DNA of 64,000 bases from an uncultured Flavobacteriaceae bacterium (GTDB taxonomy: Bacteria; Bacteroidota; Bacteroidia; Flavobacteriales; Flavobacteriaceae). The notes below the pieces were generated by a model. It was not told where the DNA came from. It saw nothing but the letters and a program-made list of their open reading frames with translations, and searched no databases. Shown piece by piece: positions 1 through 8,897 of this stretch. Every line of letters starts with the position of its first letter. The stretch's first letter is position 1. A program made the position numbers and the translations under genes. Where the stretch lies: positions 186,001-250,000 of the forward strand of contig CAJIYJ010000005.1 of the NCBI GenBank assembly GCA_905181625.1, given 5' to 3'.

Positions 1-1250
1 AATTTGATTTAGAAGGAATTCAAGAAAGTAAGCGTAAATTTTTTGGAACACTATACAATGTTTATTCGTTTTTTTCTCTCTATGCTAATATTGATAATTT
101 TACATATTCTGAAAAGGATATAGATCATAATAAAAGGCCGGAAATGGACAGGTGGATTTTGTCTGAGTTAAATTCATTGATCGCTGAAGTTGATGATCAT
201 TATTCAAACTACGAGCCAACTAGAGCTGCAAGGTCTATTTCCAAATTCCTTCAACTTTACTTAAGCAATTGGTATGTTAGACTTTCTAGAAGAAGATTTT
301 GGAAAGGTTCCTATGGTGAAGATAAAATTAGCGCCTATCAGACTCTCTTTACTTGTCTAGTAGAGGTTTCTAAAATGTCCTCTCCAATAGCTCCTTTTTA
401 TATGGACCGATTATATCTTGACTTAACTTCAAACACGAATTCTAATTTAAACGATTCCGTTCATCATTCTGATTTTCCCAAAAGCAACAGTGCTTTTATT
501 AATGTTGATTTGCAAAAGAAAATTAGAAAAGCACAAATAATTTGCTCTTTAGTTCTTTCATTAAGAAAAAAAGAAAAAATAAAAGTTCGCCAACCGCTTT
601 CAAAAATAATGATTCCCTATTTTACTGATCAAGAAAAAGTGGAATTAAGCGAAATCTCTGGTTTAATTAAATCAGAAGTTAACGTAAAAAAAGTAGAATT
701 AATTAGTAACTCTTCTGGTATTCTAGTTAAAAAAGTTAAACCTAATTTTAAAGCTTTAGGCCCTAAATTAGGCAAAACCCTTTCTCAAGTAACTAATAAA
801 ATAAAAGCATTTGATAATGCTGATATTCAAAAAATAGAAAACGGAGAGTCAATTACTATAGAATTTAATTCAGAAAAAATTATTCTTGAGCCAACAGACT
901 TAGAGGTGGTTTCTGAAGACATAGAAGGGTGGTTAGTTGCTTCAGAGAATGATATTACAGTAGCTTTAGATGTTCAGCTAAATCCTAAATTAATTAATGA
1001 AGGTGTCTGTAGGGAGCTAATTAATCGTATTCAAAATTTAAGAAAGGAAACTGGACTATTAGTTACTGATAAAATTAATTTAAAAATTCAGAGGGATAAT
1101 ATCATTGAAAAAGCTATTTTTGAAAATAGAGCTTATATTTTAAGCGAAACTCTAGCTGAAAATTTAGAGTTCTTTGATGTTTTAAGCGAAGGAATTGAAA
1201 TCTCCTTTGATAATATTAAAACTAAACTTTATATTAAGAAAATAATTTAA
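1..1250 (+). CDS. ileS: Isoleucyl-tRNA synthetase, C-terminal part (cut by window start)
   Basis: Class I synthetase that charges tRNA-Ile in the cytoplasm. The reading frame is open from base 3, so about 415 residues of a protein usually around 1100 aa are visible. The motif RPEMDRWILSELNSL at the boundary of the catalytic core and the anticodon-binding helical domain is typical, followed by the tryptophan/arginine-rich helix (NWYVRLSRRRFW) and the long C-terminal region with the GVCRELINRIQNLRKETG segment found in Bacteroidetes IleS. HIGH and KMSKS motifs lie upstream of the window. The DksA-like gene starts 2 nt after the stop, and lspA follows, the usual flavobacterial block. Confidence 0.96.
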   Translation, partial: FDLEGIQESKRKFFGTLYNVYSFFSLYANIDNFTYSEKDIDHNKRPEMDRWILSELNSLIAEVDDHYSNYEPTRAARSISKFLQLYLSNWYVRLSRRRFWKGSYGEDKISAYQTLFTCLVEVSKMSSPIAPFYMDRLYLDLTSNTNSNLNDSVHHSDFPKSNSAFINVDLQKKIRKAQIICSLVLSLRKKEKIKVRQPLSKIMIPYFTDQEKVELSEISGLIKSEVNVKKVELISNSSGILVKKVKPNFKALGPKLGKTLSQVTNKIKAFDNADIQKIENGESITIEFNSEKIILEPTDLEVVSEDIEGWLVASENDITVALDVQLNPKLINEGVCRELINRIQNLRKETGLLVTDKINLKIQRDNIIEKAIFENRAYILSETLAENLEFFDVLSEGIEISFDNIKTKLYIKKII

Positions 1251-1252
1251 TT

Positions 1253-1627
1253 ATGGCTATAACAAAATACTCTGATAAAGATTTAAAAGAATTTAAATTT
1301 TTAATTGAAAATAAAATAACAAAAGCTGAAAATGATTTGGCTTTAATCAAAAGCGCGTATATGAACGATGGGAATAATGGAACAGAAGACACTTCCCCTA
1401 CCTTTAAAGCTTTTGAAGAAGGATCGCAAACTATGTCTAAAGAAGCCAATACTCAACTTGCCATAAGACAAGAAAAGTTTATTAGAGATTTGAATAGTGC
1501 CCTTATTAGAATAATAAATAAAACGTATGGTATTTGTAGAGTCACTGGCAAATTAATTAACAAGAAAAGACTTGAGTTAGTTCCACATGCTACTTTAAGT
1601 ATTGAAGCTAAAAATATTCAAAAATAA
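1253..1627 (+). CDS. TraR/DksA family protein with degenerate zinc finger
   Basis: 124-residue protein of the TraR/DksA type: an N-terminal helical hairpin (about residues 8-85, coiled-coil like) followed by a C-terminal finger remnant (GICRVTGKLINKKRL, about 93-107). DksA proteins bind the RNA polymerase secondary channel and modulate transcription initiation, often with ppGpp. Only one cysteine (C95) remains where zinc-binding members have four, so metal binding of the classical kind is not possible. I recall this as normal for the Bacteroidetes homologues that sit between ileS and lspA. The start is 2 nt after ileS, so co-transcription is likely. Exact target unknown. Confidence 0.88.
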   Translation: MAITKYSDKDLKEFKFLIENKITKAENDLALIKSAYMNDGNNGTEDTSPTFKAFEEGSQTMSKEANTQLAIRQEKFIRDLNSALIRIINKTYGICRVTGKLINKKRLELVPHATLSIEAKNIQK

Positions 1628-1662
1628 ATCCAGATTCCTCTTAATTTTCTGTTTTAAATTTT

Positions 1663-2286
1663 ATGAGTTTAAAAAAATCTTTATTAATAATTTTATTGAT
1701 TTTAGTAGTTGATCAAGTTTCTAAAATTTATATAAAACTTAATTTTCCTCTTACACTCTACGGAGAAGCAGCTCTTCTAAATTGGGGCTGGTTTAAAATT
1801 TTATTTATTGAAAATAAAGGAATGGCTTGGGGAACAAAAATCAATGATATCATTCCTTTTATTAGTGAACGAAGCGGAAAGTTAATGCTCACATTATTTA
1901 GGGTGATTGCTGTTTCTGGGATTTTTTATTGGCTGTATGATAGCATTAAAATTCATGCCAGTAAATTACTTATAATGTGCTTGACTCTAATTTTAGCAGG
2001 AGCCATTGGCAATATTCTTGATTCTGTTTTTTACGGATATTTATTTACTGGCAGTTATTATAATGTTGCTTCTTTTAGCCCAGGAAATGGTTATGATTCA
2101 TTATTTCATGGCAATGTTGTTGACATGCTTCAATTTCCTATGTTAACTTGGGAATGGCCTAATTGGATCCCATATTTTGGGGGAAATGAATTCACTTTTT
2201 TTGAACCAGTTTTTAATATAGCCGATACCGCCATTAGCACTGGAATAGGAATAATGCTAGTCTTTAACAAAAGAATTTTTCCTTAA
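1663..2286 (+). CDS. lspA: Lipoprotein signal peptidase (signal peptidase II)
   Basis: Inner-membrane aspartyl protease that cleaves the signal peptide of prolipoproteins after lipid attachment to the +1 cysteine. 207 aa, about 40 longer than E. coli LspA as usual in Bacteroidetes. Visible: DQVSK at 17-21, NKGMAWG at 51-57, AGAIGNILD at 112-120, catalytic Asp154 in NVVDMLQF and Asp188 in FNIADTAI. Four hydrophobic helices. It probably matures the lipoproteins encoded in this window (the M23 protein, DUF4292, PorW, DUF4837). Its stop codon overlaps that of the opposing 5-FCL gene. Confidence 0.96.
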   Translation: MSLKKSLLIILLILVVDQVSKIYIKLNFPLTLYGEAALLNWGWFKILFIENKGMAWGTKINDIIPFISERSGKLMLTLFRVIAVSGIFYWLYDSIKIHASKLLIMCLTLILAGAIGNILDSVFYGYLFTGSYYNVASFSPGNGYDSLFHGNVVDMLQFPMLTWEWPNWIPYFGGNEFTFFEPVFNIADTAISTGIGIMLVFNKRIFP

Positions 2287-2846
2287 AAAGTATATGTTTT
2301 ACTTGGAGTAATACAGTGATTCATTTTAATATCACTTTGTGTTATGTCCTCAATTCTATCTTCTGGATCGAAAAAAGAAAGTCCAATTTTAATACAATTC
2401 CTTGAGCATTTTTTAAGAAGCCTATCATAATATCCACCACCATAACCCACCCGATGACCGCTTTTATCAAAAGAAAGCAGAGGAATAAACACTACTTCTA
2501 ACTGAACTGGCTTTATTTCTATTCCAGAAATAGGTTCTGAGACACCTAGCTTATTCACTTTTAATAAAGTAGAATCCGTAAGTAAATAATTTGTCATGGT
2601 GTTCTCTTCCAAATTAACTTTTGGAAGAATAACATTCTTGTCTTTCCCTTGAATTATTTGAATAATAAGCTTTGTGTCTATTTCATTTTGCTTTTCAATA
2701 GGAAAAAAAATATGATAATTCTCGTTATTCCAAATGTTCAATTGCAGAGATCTATTTGCAATCTCAAAACTTAAGTCTTGACTCTTTTTTTGATCTAGAG
2801 AATTTCTTTTTTTCTTATAAAGCGCCCTTAAATCTTCCTTTAACAC
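2283..2846 (-). CDS. 5-formyltetrahydrofolate cyclo-ligase
   Basis: Converts 5-formyl-THF to 5,10-methenyl-THF using ATP, returning the stored folate to the one-carbon pool. 187 aa, normal length. N-terminal basic helix (LRALYKKKRNSL), FFPIEKQNEIDT substrate-loop region and the signature GHRVGYGGGYYDRLL near residues 130-145 that forms the ATP/folate site. The start is a GTG that shares its G with the TAG stop of the upstream DUF3784 gene, so the two are translationally coupled. Known in other species as fau/ygfA/MTHFS. Confidence 0.93.
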   Translation of the reverse strand: MLKEDLRALYKKKRNSLDQKKSQDLSFEIANRSLQLNIWNNENYHIFFPIEKQNEIDTKLIIQIIQGKDKNVILPKVNLEENTMTNYLLTDSTLLKVNKLGVSEPISGIEIKPVQLEVVFIPLLSFDKSGHRVGYGGGYYDRLLKKCSRNCIKIGLSFFDPEDRIEDITQSDIKMNHCITPSKTYTF

Positions 2847-3166
2847 TATTTTTTTATTTTAAATTTATTTCCTTTGTATATCATATAAGGCATTGGAATA
2901 AGTATTGAAATTAAATATCCTATAGATGCTGTCTTCTCATCAAAAACAAGATAAAGAGTTAAGTAAATTAACGTGCTATAAATAGCCAGGTTTATAAAAA
3001 ACTTTTTGAAAAATATAAGATAATTTTTAATGTCAAAAGACTCTTGCTCTTTCTTTGACATGGTATTATAGCCTGCCAAAAGATACCTCGCATTATCTTC
3101 GTTTGTTATATAAGCAACACCTATAAAACATATGTTTGTAATGATTAATCCTAGCAACATTTCCAT
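2846..3166 (-). CDS. DUF3784-type small membrane protein
   Basis: 106-residue membrane protein with three predicted hydrophobic segments (about 2-20, 55-73, 80-95). The central LLAGYNTMSKKEQESFD stretch is the hallmark of the DUF3784 family, whose function is not known. It shares one base with the following 5-FCL gene (TAGTG), which suggests a two-gene transcript. A plausible promoter lies between it and uvrC. Family assignment is from motif recognition only. Confidence 0.75.
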   Translation of the reverse strand: MEMLLGLIITNICFIGVAYITNEDNARYLLAGYNTMSKKEQESFDIKNYLIFFKKFFINLAIYSTLIYLTLYLVFDEKTASIGYLISILIPMPYMIYKGNKFKIKK

Positions 3167-3192
3167 ATGTAATTTAAAAAATGGTTAAAGTA

Positions 3193-3225
3193 TAAATGTA
3201 AAAATAAAAGAATTATTTTAGTCAA
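3193..3225 (-). promoter_or_regulatory. Probable promoter of the DUF3784 / 5-FCL pair
   Basis: On the minus strand TTG (3223-3225) is followed after 22 nt by TACATTTA (3193-3200), one mismatch from the Bacteroidetes -7 consensus TAnnTTTG. The gene starts at 3166, giving a 5' leader of roughly 20 nt. Confidence 0.45.
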
Positions 3226-5022
3226 GTGATTAATTCATCCATAAAATTAGAACTCTCCACAATGCCTAGCTTGCCAGGCGTGTATCAGTTTTTTGATAGT
3301 TCTAACAAAATAATCTATATAGGAAAGGCAAAAAATTTAAAAAAAAGAGTGGTTTCTTATTTTCAAAAAAACTTAAACTCTCAGAAGACGAAAAATTTAG
3401 TAAAAAACATTTTTGAGATTAAACACGTCGTAGTCTCTTCCGAATCTGATGCCCTTCTTTTAGAGAATTCTTTAATTAAAAAATACCAGCCTAAATACAA
3501 TATTCTACTTAGGGATGACAAAACATATCCGTGGATTGTTATTAAAAATGAAGCTTTTCCAAGGGTAATTACAACTAGAAAAATAGAAAAAGATGGTTCA
3601 GAATATTTTGGGCCTTTCACAAATTATAAAACTGTAAGAATGATAATGGACATGTTCTCGGGTTTATACTCTCTTAGAACTTGTGCTTATGATCTTTCAA
3701 AAGAAAAAATTGACAATAATAAATATAAAGTATGCTTAGAATATCACATAGGCAACTGTTTAGGTGGGTGTGAGGGGTTTCAAAAAGAAAATGATTATAA
3801 AAAGTATATCTCTAATATCAGAGATTTTTTAAAAGGCAATTTATCTACGTCAATAAATTATTTTAAATCTGAAATGAAGCTGGCTTCTGATTCCCTTGAC
3901 TTTGAAAAAGCACAGTCATTAAAAGAAAAGATAGAACTTTTATTAAACTATCAATCTAAATCAACTGTCGTTAGTGCCTCCTTAAATAATATTGATGTTT
4001 TTAGCATCCAATCGGATTCTACTCATGCTTATGTAAATTACCTTCAAGTAGCTTTTGGAAGAATTGTTCGTTTTCATAATCTGGAAATAAAGAAAAAATT
4101 AGATGAAAGCGATGAAGAGTTGTTGCTGTTGTCTATAGTAGACCTGAGAAATAAATTTAATTCAAATAACAAAACCATCATTTCTCTTTTTGATTTTAAA
4201 AAAGTAATTCCTGCAAAATTTATAATTCCAAAAGCTGGAGAAAAGAAAAAATTACTTGACTTGTCCTTAAAAAATGTTTCTTTATTTAAGCTAGAAAAGT
4301 TAAAACAAGTTCAAATTGTAGACCCCGAAAGGCATTCTAAGAGAATTTTAAATCAAATGAAAGTTGACTTAAGGCTCCAGGCTAATCCAGTTCATATTGA
4401 ATGCTTTGATAATTCTAATATTCAAGGCTCAGTCCCAGTTGCCGCTTGTATAGTTTTTAAAAAAGGGAGAGCTTCAAAAAAAGATTACAGACATTATAAT
4501 ATAAAAACTGTTGAGGGTCCTGATGATTATGCTTCCATGGAGGAAGTTGTCTATAGGCGCTATAAAAGGTTAATAGAAGAAAAAGTGCCTTTGCCAAATT
4601 TAATTATAATTGACGGAGGAAAAGGTCAACTAAGCTCCTCGATACTAGCTTTAAAAAAACTCGATATTGATAAAAAAATTGCCATTTTAGGTATTGCCAA
4701 AAGGTTAGAACAAATTTATTATCCCAATGATCCTATTCCGCTATATCTTGATAAAAAATCCGAAACGTTAAAGCTTATACAGCAAATGAGAAATGAAGCT
4801 CATAGGTTTGCTATTAATTTTCACAGAAACAAAAGAAGTAATCAAGCTCTTAATTCATCTTTAGACACTATCCCAGGAATTGGAGAAAAAACAAAAATCA
4901 CTCTTTTAAAGAAATTTAAATCTTTGAAAAACATAAAGGAACTCCCCATAGAATCCTTGATTTTAGAAATAGGCGAGTCTAGGGCTAAAAAATTAATGTC
5001 TTTTTTAAATTCAAACAATTAG
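3226..5022 (+). CDS. uvrC: UvrABC excinuclease subunit C
   Basis: Makes the two incisions during nucleotide excision repair after recruitment by UvrB. 598 aa, full length. In order: GIY-YIG nuclease domain (PGVYQFFDSSNKIIYIGKAK, about 17-36), a cysteine cluster C153, C170, C178, C182 matching the [4Fe-4S] site known in UvrC, the UVR helix pair (LDFEKAQSLKEKIE), the RNase H-like 5' nuclease domain (HIECFDNSNIQG and IIIDGGKGQL), and a C-terminal helix-hairpin-helix (IPGIGEKTKITLLKKF). The start is a GTG; the first in-frame ATG comes 12 codons later at the conserved MPSLPGVY, so a GTG start or that ATG are both possible. Confidence 0.95.
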   Translation: MINSSIKLELSTMPSLPGVYQFFDSSNKIIYIGKAKNLKKRVVSYFQKNLNSQKTKNLVKNIFEIKHVVVSSESDALLLENSLIKKYQPKYNILLRDDKTYPWIVIKNEAFPRVITTRKIEKDGSEYFGPFTNYKTVRMIMDMFSGLYSLRTCAYDLSKEKIDNNKYKVCLEYHIGNCLGGCEGFQKENDYKKYISNIRDFLKGNLSTSINYFKSEMKLASDSLDFEKAQSLKEKIELLLNYQSKSTVVSASLNNIDVFSIQSDSTHAYVNYLQVAFGRIVRFHNLEIKKKLDESDEELLLLSIVDLRNKFNSNNKTIISLFDFKKVIPAKFIIPKAGEKKKLLDLSLKNVSLFKLEKLKQVQIVDPERHSKRILNQMKVDLRLQANPVHIECFDNSNIQGSVPVAACIVFKKGRASKKDYRHYNIKTVEGPDDYASMEEVVYRRYKRLIEEKVPLPNLIIIDGGKGQLSSSILALKKLDIDKKIAILGIAKRLEQIYYPNDPIPLYLDKKSETLKLIQQMRNEAHRFAINFHRNKRSNQALNSSLDTIPGIGEKTKITLLKKFKSLKNIKELPIESLILEIGESRAKKLMSFLNSNN

Positions 5023-5029
5023 TATTTTA

Positions 5030-5037
5030 TACTTTTG
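5030..5037 (+). promoter_or_regulatory. -7 element TACTTTTG abutting the DUF3108 gene
   Basis: Exact match to TAnnTTTG just after the uvrC stop. Only 7 nt separate it from the ATG at 5045, so transcription would begin at or next to the start codon. No clear -33 TTG at the usual distance. Confidence 0.5.
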
Positions 5038-5044
5038 TCAAATC

Positions 5045-5863
5045 ATGCGTTTTAGGATTTTGTTTATTTTGTTTATTTTGTTTTGTTCTAAAGCTCTATC
5101 CGGCCAAGAATATGAAGGGCTTAAATCTCCTTTTTTAAGCACTTCAAAAGATTCTTTTAAAAAAGGGGAATCTTTAAAATTTCGATTACATTATGGGTTT
5201 TTTAATGCCAGTTATGCTTCCCTTAATTTAGAAGAAAAGGTTTTAAATGATCAGAAAGTTTATAAAGCTACGGCTATAGGAAAAACTACAGGAATTGCTA
5301 GGTTATTTTTTAAAGTAGATGATATCTATGAAACTTATTTTAATAAAACTTTCGTTAGGCCCTTAAAGTCTACAAGAAATATTAATGAAGGGGGTTATAC
5401 CAAAAACGTTGAGATTAATTACGACTATTCAAACAATGTTGCTAATATAAATGACATTAAAAACTCTAAGTTAAATTCTGTTTCAATTCAAGAAAATGTT
5501 CAAGATTTAATTTCAACTTTTTATTTTTTAAGAAATCATTTTGATATAGAAAGTCTTAAAATAAATGATTTTATAAGAATAACTATTTTTTTTGATGCTG
5601 AAAATTATAATTTTAGAATGCAATTTTTAGGGATGGAAGACGTTAAAACAAAATTTGGAGTTGTAAATTGCTTTAAGTTTAGACCCTACATCGAGTCTGG
5701 AAGAGTTTTTAAAGACAATGAAAGCTTAACTTTGTGGGTAAGTAATGACAAAAATAAAATTCCTATTAAAATAGAGGCAGGGTTAAGGATTGGTTCGATT
5801 GAAGCTGATTTAGATGAATTTAGGGGTTTAAAATTTCCATTTAAAATAAAAATTAATGAATAA
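5045..5863 (+). CDS. DUF3108 domain-containing exported protein
   Basis: 272 aa with an N-terminal signal peptide (hydrophobic residues 4-18, likely cleavage after ALSG). The rest is predicted beta-rich and matches the DUF3108 pattern: LKFRLHYGFFNASYASL, GKTTGIARLFFKVDDIYETYF, and a C-terminal LTLWVSNDKNKIPIKIE followed by GSIEADLDEFRGL. DUF3108 proteins are periplasmic or outer-membrane associated, function unsettled. The following M23 gene starts 8 nt before this stop, so the two are translated from one mRNA and may act together at the cell wall. Confidence 0.88.
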   Translation: MRFRILFILFILFCSKALSGQEYEGLKSPFLSTSKDSFKKGESLKFRLHYGFFNASYASLNLEEKVLNDQKVYKATAIGKTTGIARLFFKVDDIYETYFNKTFVRPLKSTRNINEGGYTKNVEINYDYSNNVANINDIKNSKLNSVSIQENVQDLISTFYFLRNHFDIESLKINDFIRITIFFDAENYNFRMQFLGMEDVKTKFGVVNCFKFRPYIESGRVFKDNESLTLWVSNDKNKIPIKIEAGLRIGSIEADLDEFRGLKFPFKIKINE

Positions 5864-7085
5864 GATTTTTTATATAATTATTGCATTAAATTTTCTTTTT
5901 TTTGCTTCATGTAAAACAGAAAATTCTGATCAAGTTTCTGTTATTTTAAAAGAAAAAATAGTAAAACAATTTGGCTATACTTTAAATAATTTTCACGTGT
6001 TAAAGGATACGGTAGTTAGCGGAGATTCTTTTGGCTCAATATTAGAGAAAAATAACCTTTATTATCCTCAGATTTATAATATTGTTCAAAAAGCCAAACA
6101 AGTTTATGATATAAGAAAAATAAATGTAGGAAAGCCTTATACTATTCTGTTTTCAAAAGACTCGCTGAAAACTCCAGAGTTATTTATATATCAACCTAAT
6201 TTGATTGATTATGTTTTAGTTTCTTTAACTGATTCTCTTTGGGCTGAAAAAAAATCTAAAGCTGTGAAACTTCTTGAATTTGAAGCTCAAGGAGTTATCA
6301 CAAGCTCCCTTTCAGAAGCTATGGAAAAAGAGAAACTTTCTCCTCTACTCTCAAATGAACTTTCTGAAATCTATGCTTGGACGATTGATTTTTTTAGACT
6401 TGAAAAAGGAGATAATTTTAAAGTTATTTATACAGGAAAGTTTGTTGATGATTCAATTTATGTTGGTTTAAACAGGATTCATTCTGCTTATTTTGAGCAT
6501 AAAGGGAACCCCTTATATGCAATTGAATTTGAAACAGATCCAAAAAGAAATATTATAGAGTATTTTGATGAAAATGGGAAAAATTTAAGAAGAGCTTTTT
6601 TAAGGGCTCCAGTTCAATTTAGCAGAATTTCATCTAGATACAACCTTAAAAGAAAAATTGCTTATTATGGAAGAGTTCGACCTCATCTAGGGACAGATTT
6701 TGCCGCTCCTACTGGCACTAAAATCCGATCAACAGCTAGTGGAACTGTAGTGAAATCAAGTTATACAAGAGGAAATGGAAACTACGTTACTATTAAGCAT
6801 AACGCGACTTATTCAACACAATACCTTCATATGAAAAAAAGAGGAGTTAAAGTTGGGCAGTTTGTCAAGCAGGGGGACTACATAGGTTTAGTAGGAATGA
6901 CTGGAAACACTTCAGGTCCTCACGTTTGCTATAGATTTTGGAAAAATGGAAAACAAGTAGATCCATTACGACAAAAACTTCCTGAAGCCAAGCCTATCTC
7001 CAAAGATTTAAAAGAGAAATACTTAGCTTATATGAAACCAATAAAAAAACAACTTGATAATATTAATTCAAGTTTTTATTTTTAA
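5856..7085 (+). CDS. M23 (LytM-type) peptidase lipoprotein
   Basis: 409 aa, predicted murein endopeptidase of the envelope. Lipobox FFASC gives lipidated Cys19. An N-terminal LysM/Csd3-like region with DTVVSGDSFGSILEKN precedes the M23 domain (about 255-375). Metal ligands visible: H277 and D281 in HLGTDFAAP and the catalytic H325 in QYLHMKK; the terminal HxH motif reads GPHVCYRFW, so the last position is Cys358 rather than His. I recall this variant from flavobacterial relatives, so it is likely functional. Overlaps the DUF3108 gene by 8 nt. Paralogue of the M23 proteins at 50 kb (intact HxH) and 22 kb (inactive). Confidence 0.88.
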   Translation: MNKIFYIIIALNFLFFASCKTENSDQVSVILKEKIVKQFGYTLNNFHVLKDTVVSGDSFGSILEKNNLYYPQIYNIVQKAKQVYDIRKINVGKPYTILFSKDSLKTPELFIYQPNLIDYVLVSLTDSLWAEKKSKAVKLLEFEAQGVITSSLSEAMEKEKLSPLLSNELSEIYAWTIDFFRLEKGDNFKVIYTGKFVDDSIYVGLNRIHSAYFEHKGNPLYAIEFETDPKRNIIEYFDENGKNLRRAFLRAPVQFSRISSRYNLKRKIAYYGRVRPHLGTDFAAPTGTKIRSTASGTVVKSSYTRGNGNYVTIKHNATYSTQYLHMKKRGVKVGQFVKQGDYIGLVGMTGNTSGPHVCYRFWKNGKQVDPLRQKLPEAKPISKDLKEKYLAYMKPIKKQLDNINSSFYF

Positions 7086-7112
7086 TAAAACATAATAGCA
7101 TATATTAATAAA

Positions 7113-8750
7113 ATGTCATTAAATAAAATAGACCCTACTAAAACTAAAGCTTGGAAATTGCTTGAAGATCACTTTAGTGAAATCAAATCAGATGAAATAA
7201 AAACCCTTATTAATAAAAGGAGCTCTAACGATTATCATCTTACTTGGAATGATTTTCTTGTTGATATTTCAAAAAACAGAATTAATGATAGAACTTTAAG
7301 TTTACTGTTTAATCTAGCCGAAGAATGTGGGCTTAAAGAAGCTATTTCAAAACAGTTTAATGGTGAAGTTATTAATCAAACTGAAAATAGAGCTGTTTTA
7401 CATACGGCTATCAGAACTGACGGAAAAGAAAAAATAATACTAGATAACAATGATCTTGTTCCTTCAATTATTCAAACCAGGAAAAAAATTCAAGAATTCA
7501 CTGATGATGTGATTTCTAAAAATGTAAAAGGGTCAACTAATAAGGCGTTCAGTGACATTGTTAATATTGGTATTGGGGGGTCTGATTTAGGTCCAGTTAT
7601 GGTTGTTGAAGCCTTAAAACATTATTCTTCCAGGTTAAAAACTCACTTTGTATCAAATGTTGATGGAGATCATGTTTTAGAGGTTTTAAAAAATCTCAAT
7701 CCCGAAACAACTTTATTTATTATTGTTTCCAAAACCTTTACTACTCAAGAAACTATTTCTAATGCAACAACGATAAAAAAATGGTTAGTTACAAAATTAG
7801 GAAAAAAAAGTGTTTCAAGTCATTTTGCTGCTGTATCAACTAATCAGAAAGAAATAAAAAAATTTGGAATTAATACTGACTTTGTTTTTCCGATGAATGA
7901 TTGGGTTGGGGGAAGGTTCTCGTTATGGAGTTCTGTTGGCCTTTCAATTAGTCTAGCTGTCGGATATAAAAATTTTGAGAAATTATTGGTAGGGGCAAAC
8001 AACATGGACATACATTTTAGAAGTTCTTCAATAGAAAAAAATATTCCTGTTGTTTTATCATTAATAAGTATTTGGTACAACAATTTTTTTAAATGCGAGA
8101 CCGAGGGAATTATTCCATACACTCAATATCTAAGTAGACTCCCGGCTTATCTTCAACAAGCTATAATGGAAAGTAACGGTAAAAGCGTCGACAGGTCCGG
8201 AAATAAAGTAGACTATCAAACAGGAAATATTATTTGGGGAGATACTGGAACAAACTCACAACATGCTTTTTTTCAGTTAATTCACCAAGGAACAAAATTA
8301 ATTCCATGTGATTTTATAGGATTTAAAACTCCTTTATTTGAAAACAATACTCAGCACAACAAATTAATGTCTAATTTTTTTGCTCAAACTGAAGCTTTAA
8401 TGATGGGTAAAACTAGATCTAGTGTACAGGCAGAGTTAAAAAAATCTGGCCTTAGTGATAAAGAAATAAGCTTTTTGACTCCATTCAAGGTTTTTGAAGG
8501 AAATAAACCCACTAATACAATATTGGTAAAACAATTAACCCCTGAAAGTCTTGGAAGTTTAATTGCAATGTACGAGCACAAAATTTTTGTCCAAGGAGTT
8601 ATTTGGAATATTTTTAGCTACGATCAGTGGGGTGTTGAGCTTGGAAAACAACTTGCTTCCAAGGTTTTAAAAGAAATTGACAACAACTCAATTGAAAAAC
8701 ATGATTTTTCAACTAATTATTTGCTCAATAAATATTTGTCAAACACATAA
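7113..8750 (+). CDS. pgi: Glucose-6-phosphate isomerase
   Basis: Interconverts glucose-6-P and fructose-6-P in glycolysis/gluconeogenesis, cytoplasmic. 545 aa, normal for the long bacterial PGI type. Two SIS domains; signature FSDIVNIGIGGSDLGPVM (about 145-162), the PGI signature 1 DWVGGRFSLWSSVGLS (about 267-282), catalytic Glu in QAIMESNGKSVD, and signature 2 TGTNSQHAFFQLIHQG (about 375-390). A 27-bp gap separates it from the M23 gene. Together with pgk at 52 kb it shows an intact lower sugar pathway. Confidence 0.96.
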   Translation: MSLNKIDPTKTKAWKLLEDHFSEIKSDEIKTLINKRSSNDYHLTWNDFLVDISKNRINDRTLSLLFNLAEECGLKEAISKQFNGEVINQTENRAVLHTAIRTDGKEKIILDNNDLVPSIIQTRKKIQEFTDDVISKNVKGSTNKAFSDIVNIGIGGSDLGPVMVVEALKHYSSRLKTHFVSNVDGDHVLEVLKNLNPETTLFIIVSKTFTTQETISNATTIKKWLVTKLGKKSVSSHFAAVSTNQKEIKKFGINTDFVFPMNDWVGGRFSLWSSVGLSISLAVGYKNFEKLLVGANNMDIHFRSSSIEKNIPVVLSLISIWYNNFFKCETEGIIPYTQYLSRLPAYLQQAIMESNGKSVDRSGNKVDYQTGNIIWGDTGTNSQHAFFQLIHQGTKLIPCDFIGFKTPLFENNTQHNKLMSNFFAQTEALMMGKTRSSVQAELKKSGLSDKEISFLTPFKVFEGNKPTNTILVKQLTPESLGSLIAMYEHKIFVQGVIWNIFSYDQWGVELGKQLASKVLKEIDNNSIEKHDFSTNYLLNKYLSNT

Positions 8751-8897
8751 ATAAAGGAGCATTTTATTAATCATTTAGCGTAATAAAAGCCTTAAAATCA
8801 GTTATTCACATTGATTGTTCAAAAAATTAATCGTCAATTAACATTTCTTTAAGAAAAAATAATCATTTTTGTAGAATATAACTTACTTAATCAAAAT

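Noticed and set aside
8860-8871. TAATCATTTTTG before the TonB receptor as promoter
   Set aside because: Does not fit TAnnTTTG spacing and has no TTG at the right distance; the receptor promoter in 8751-8897 remains unresolved.
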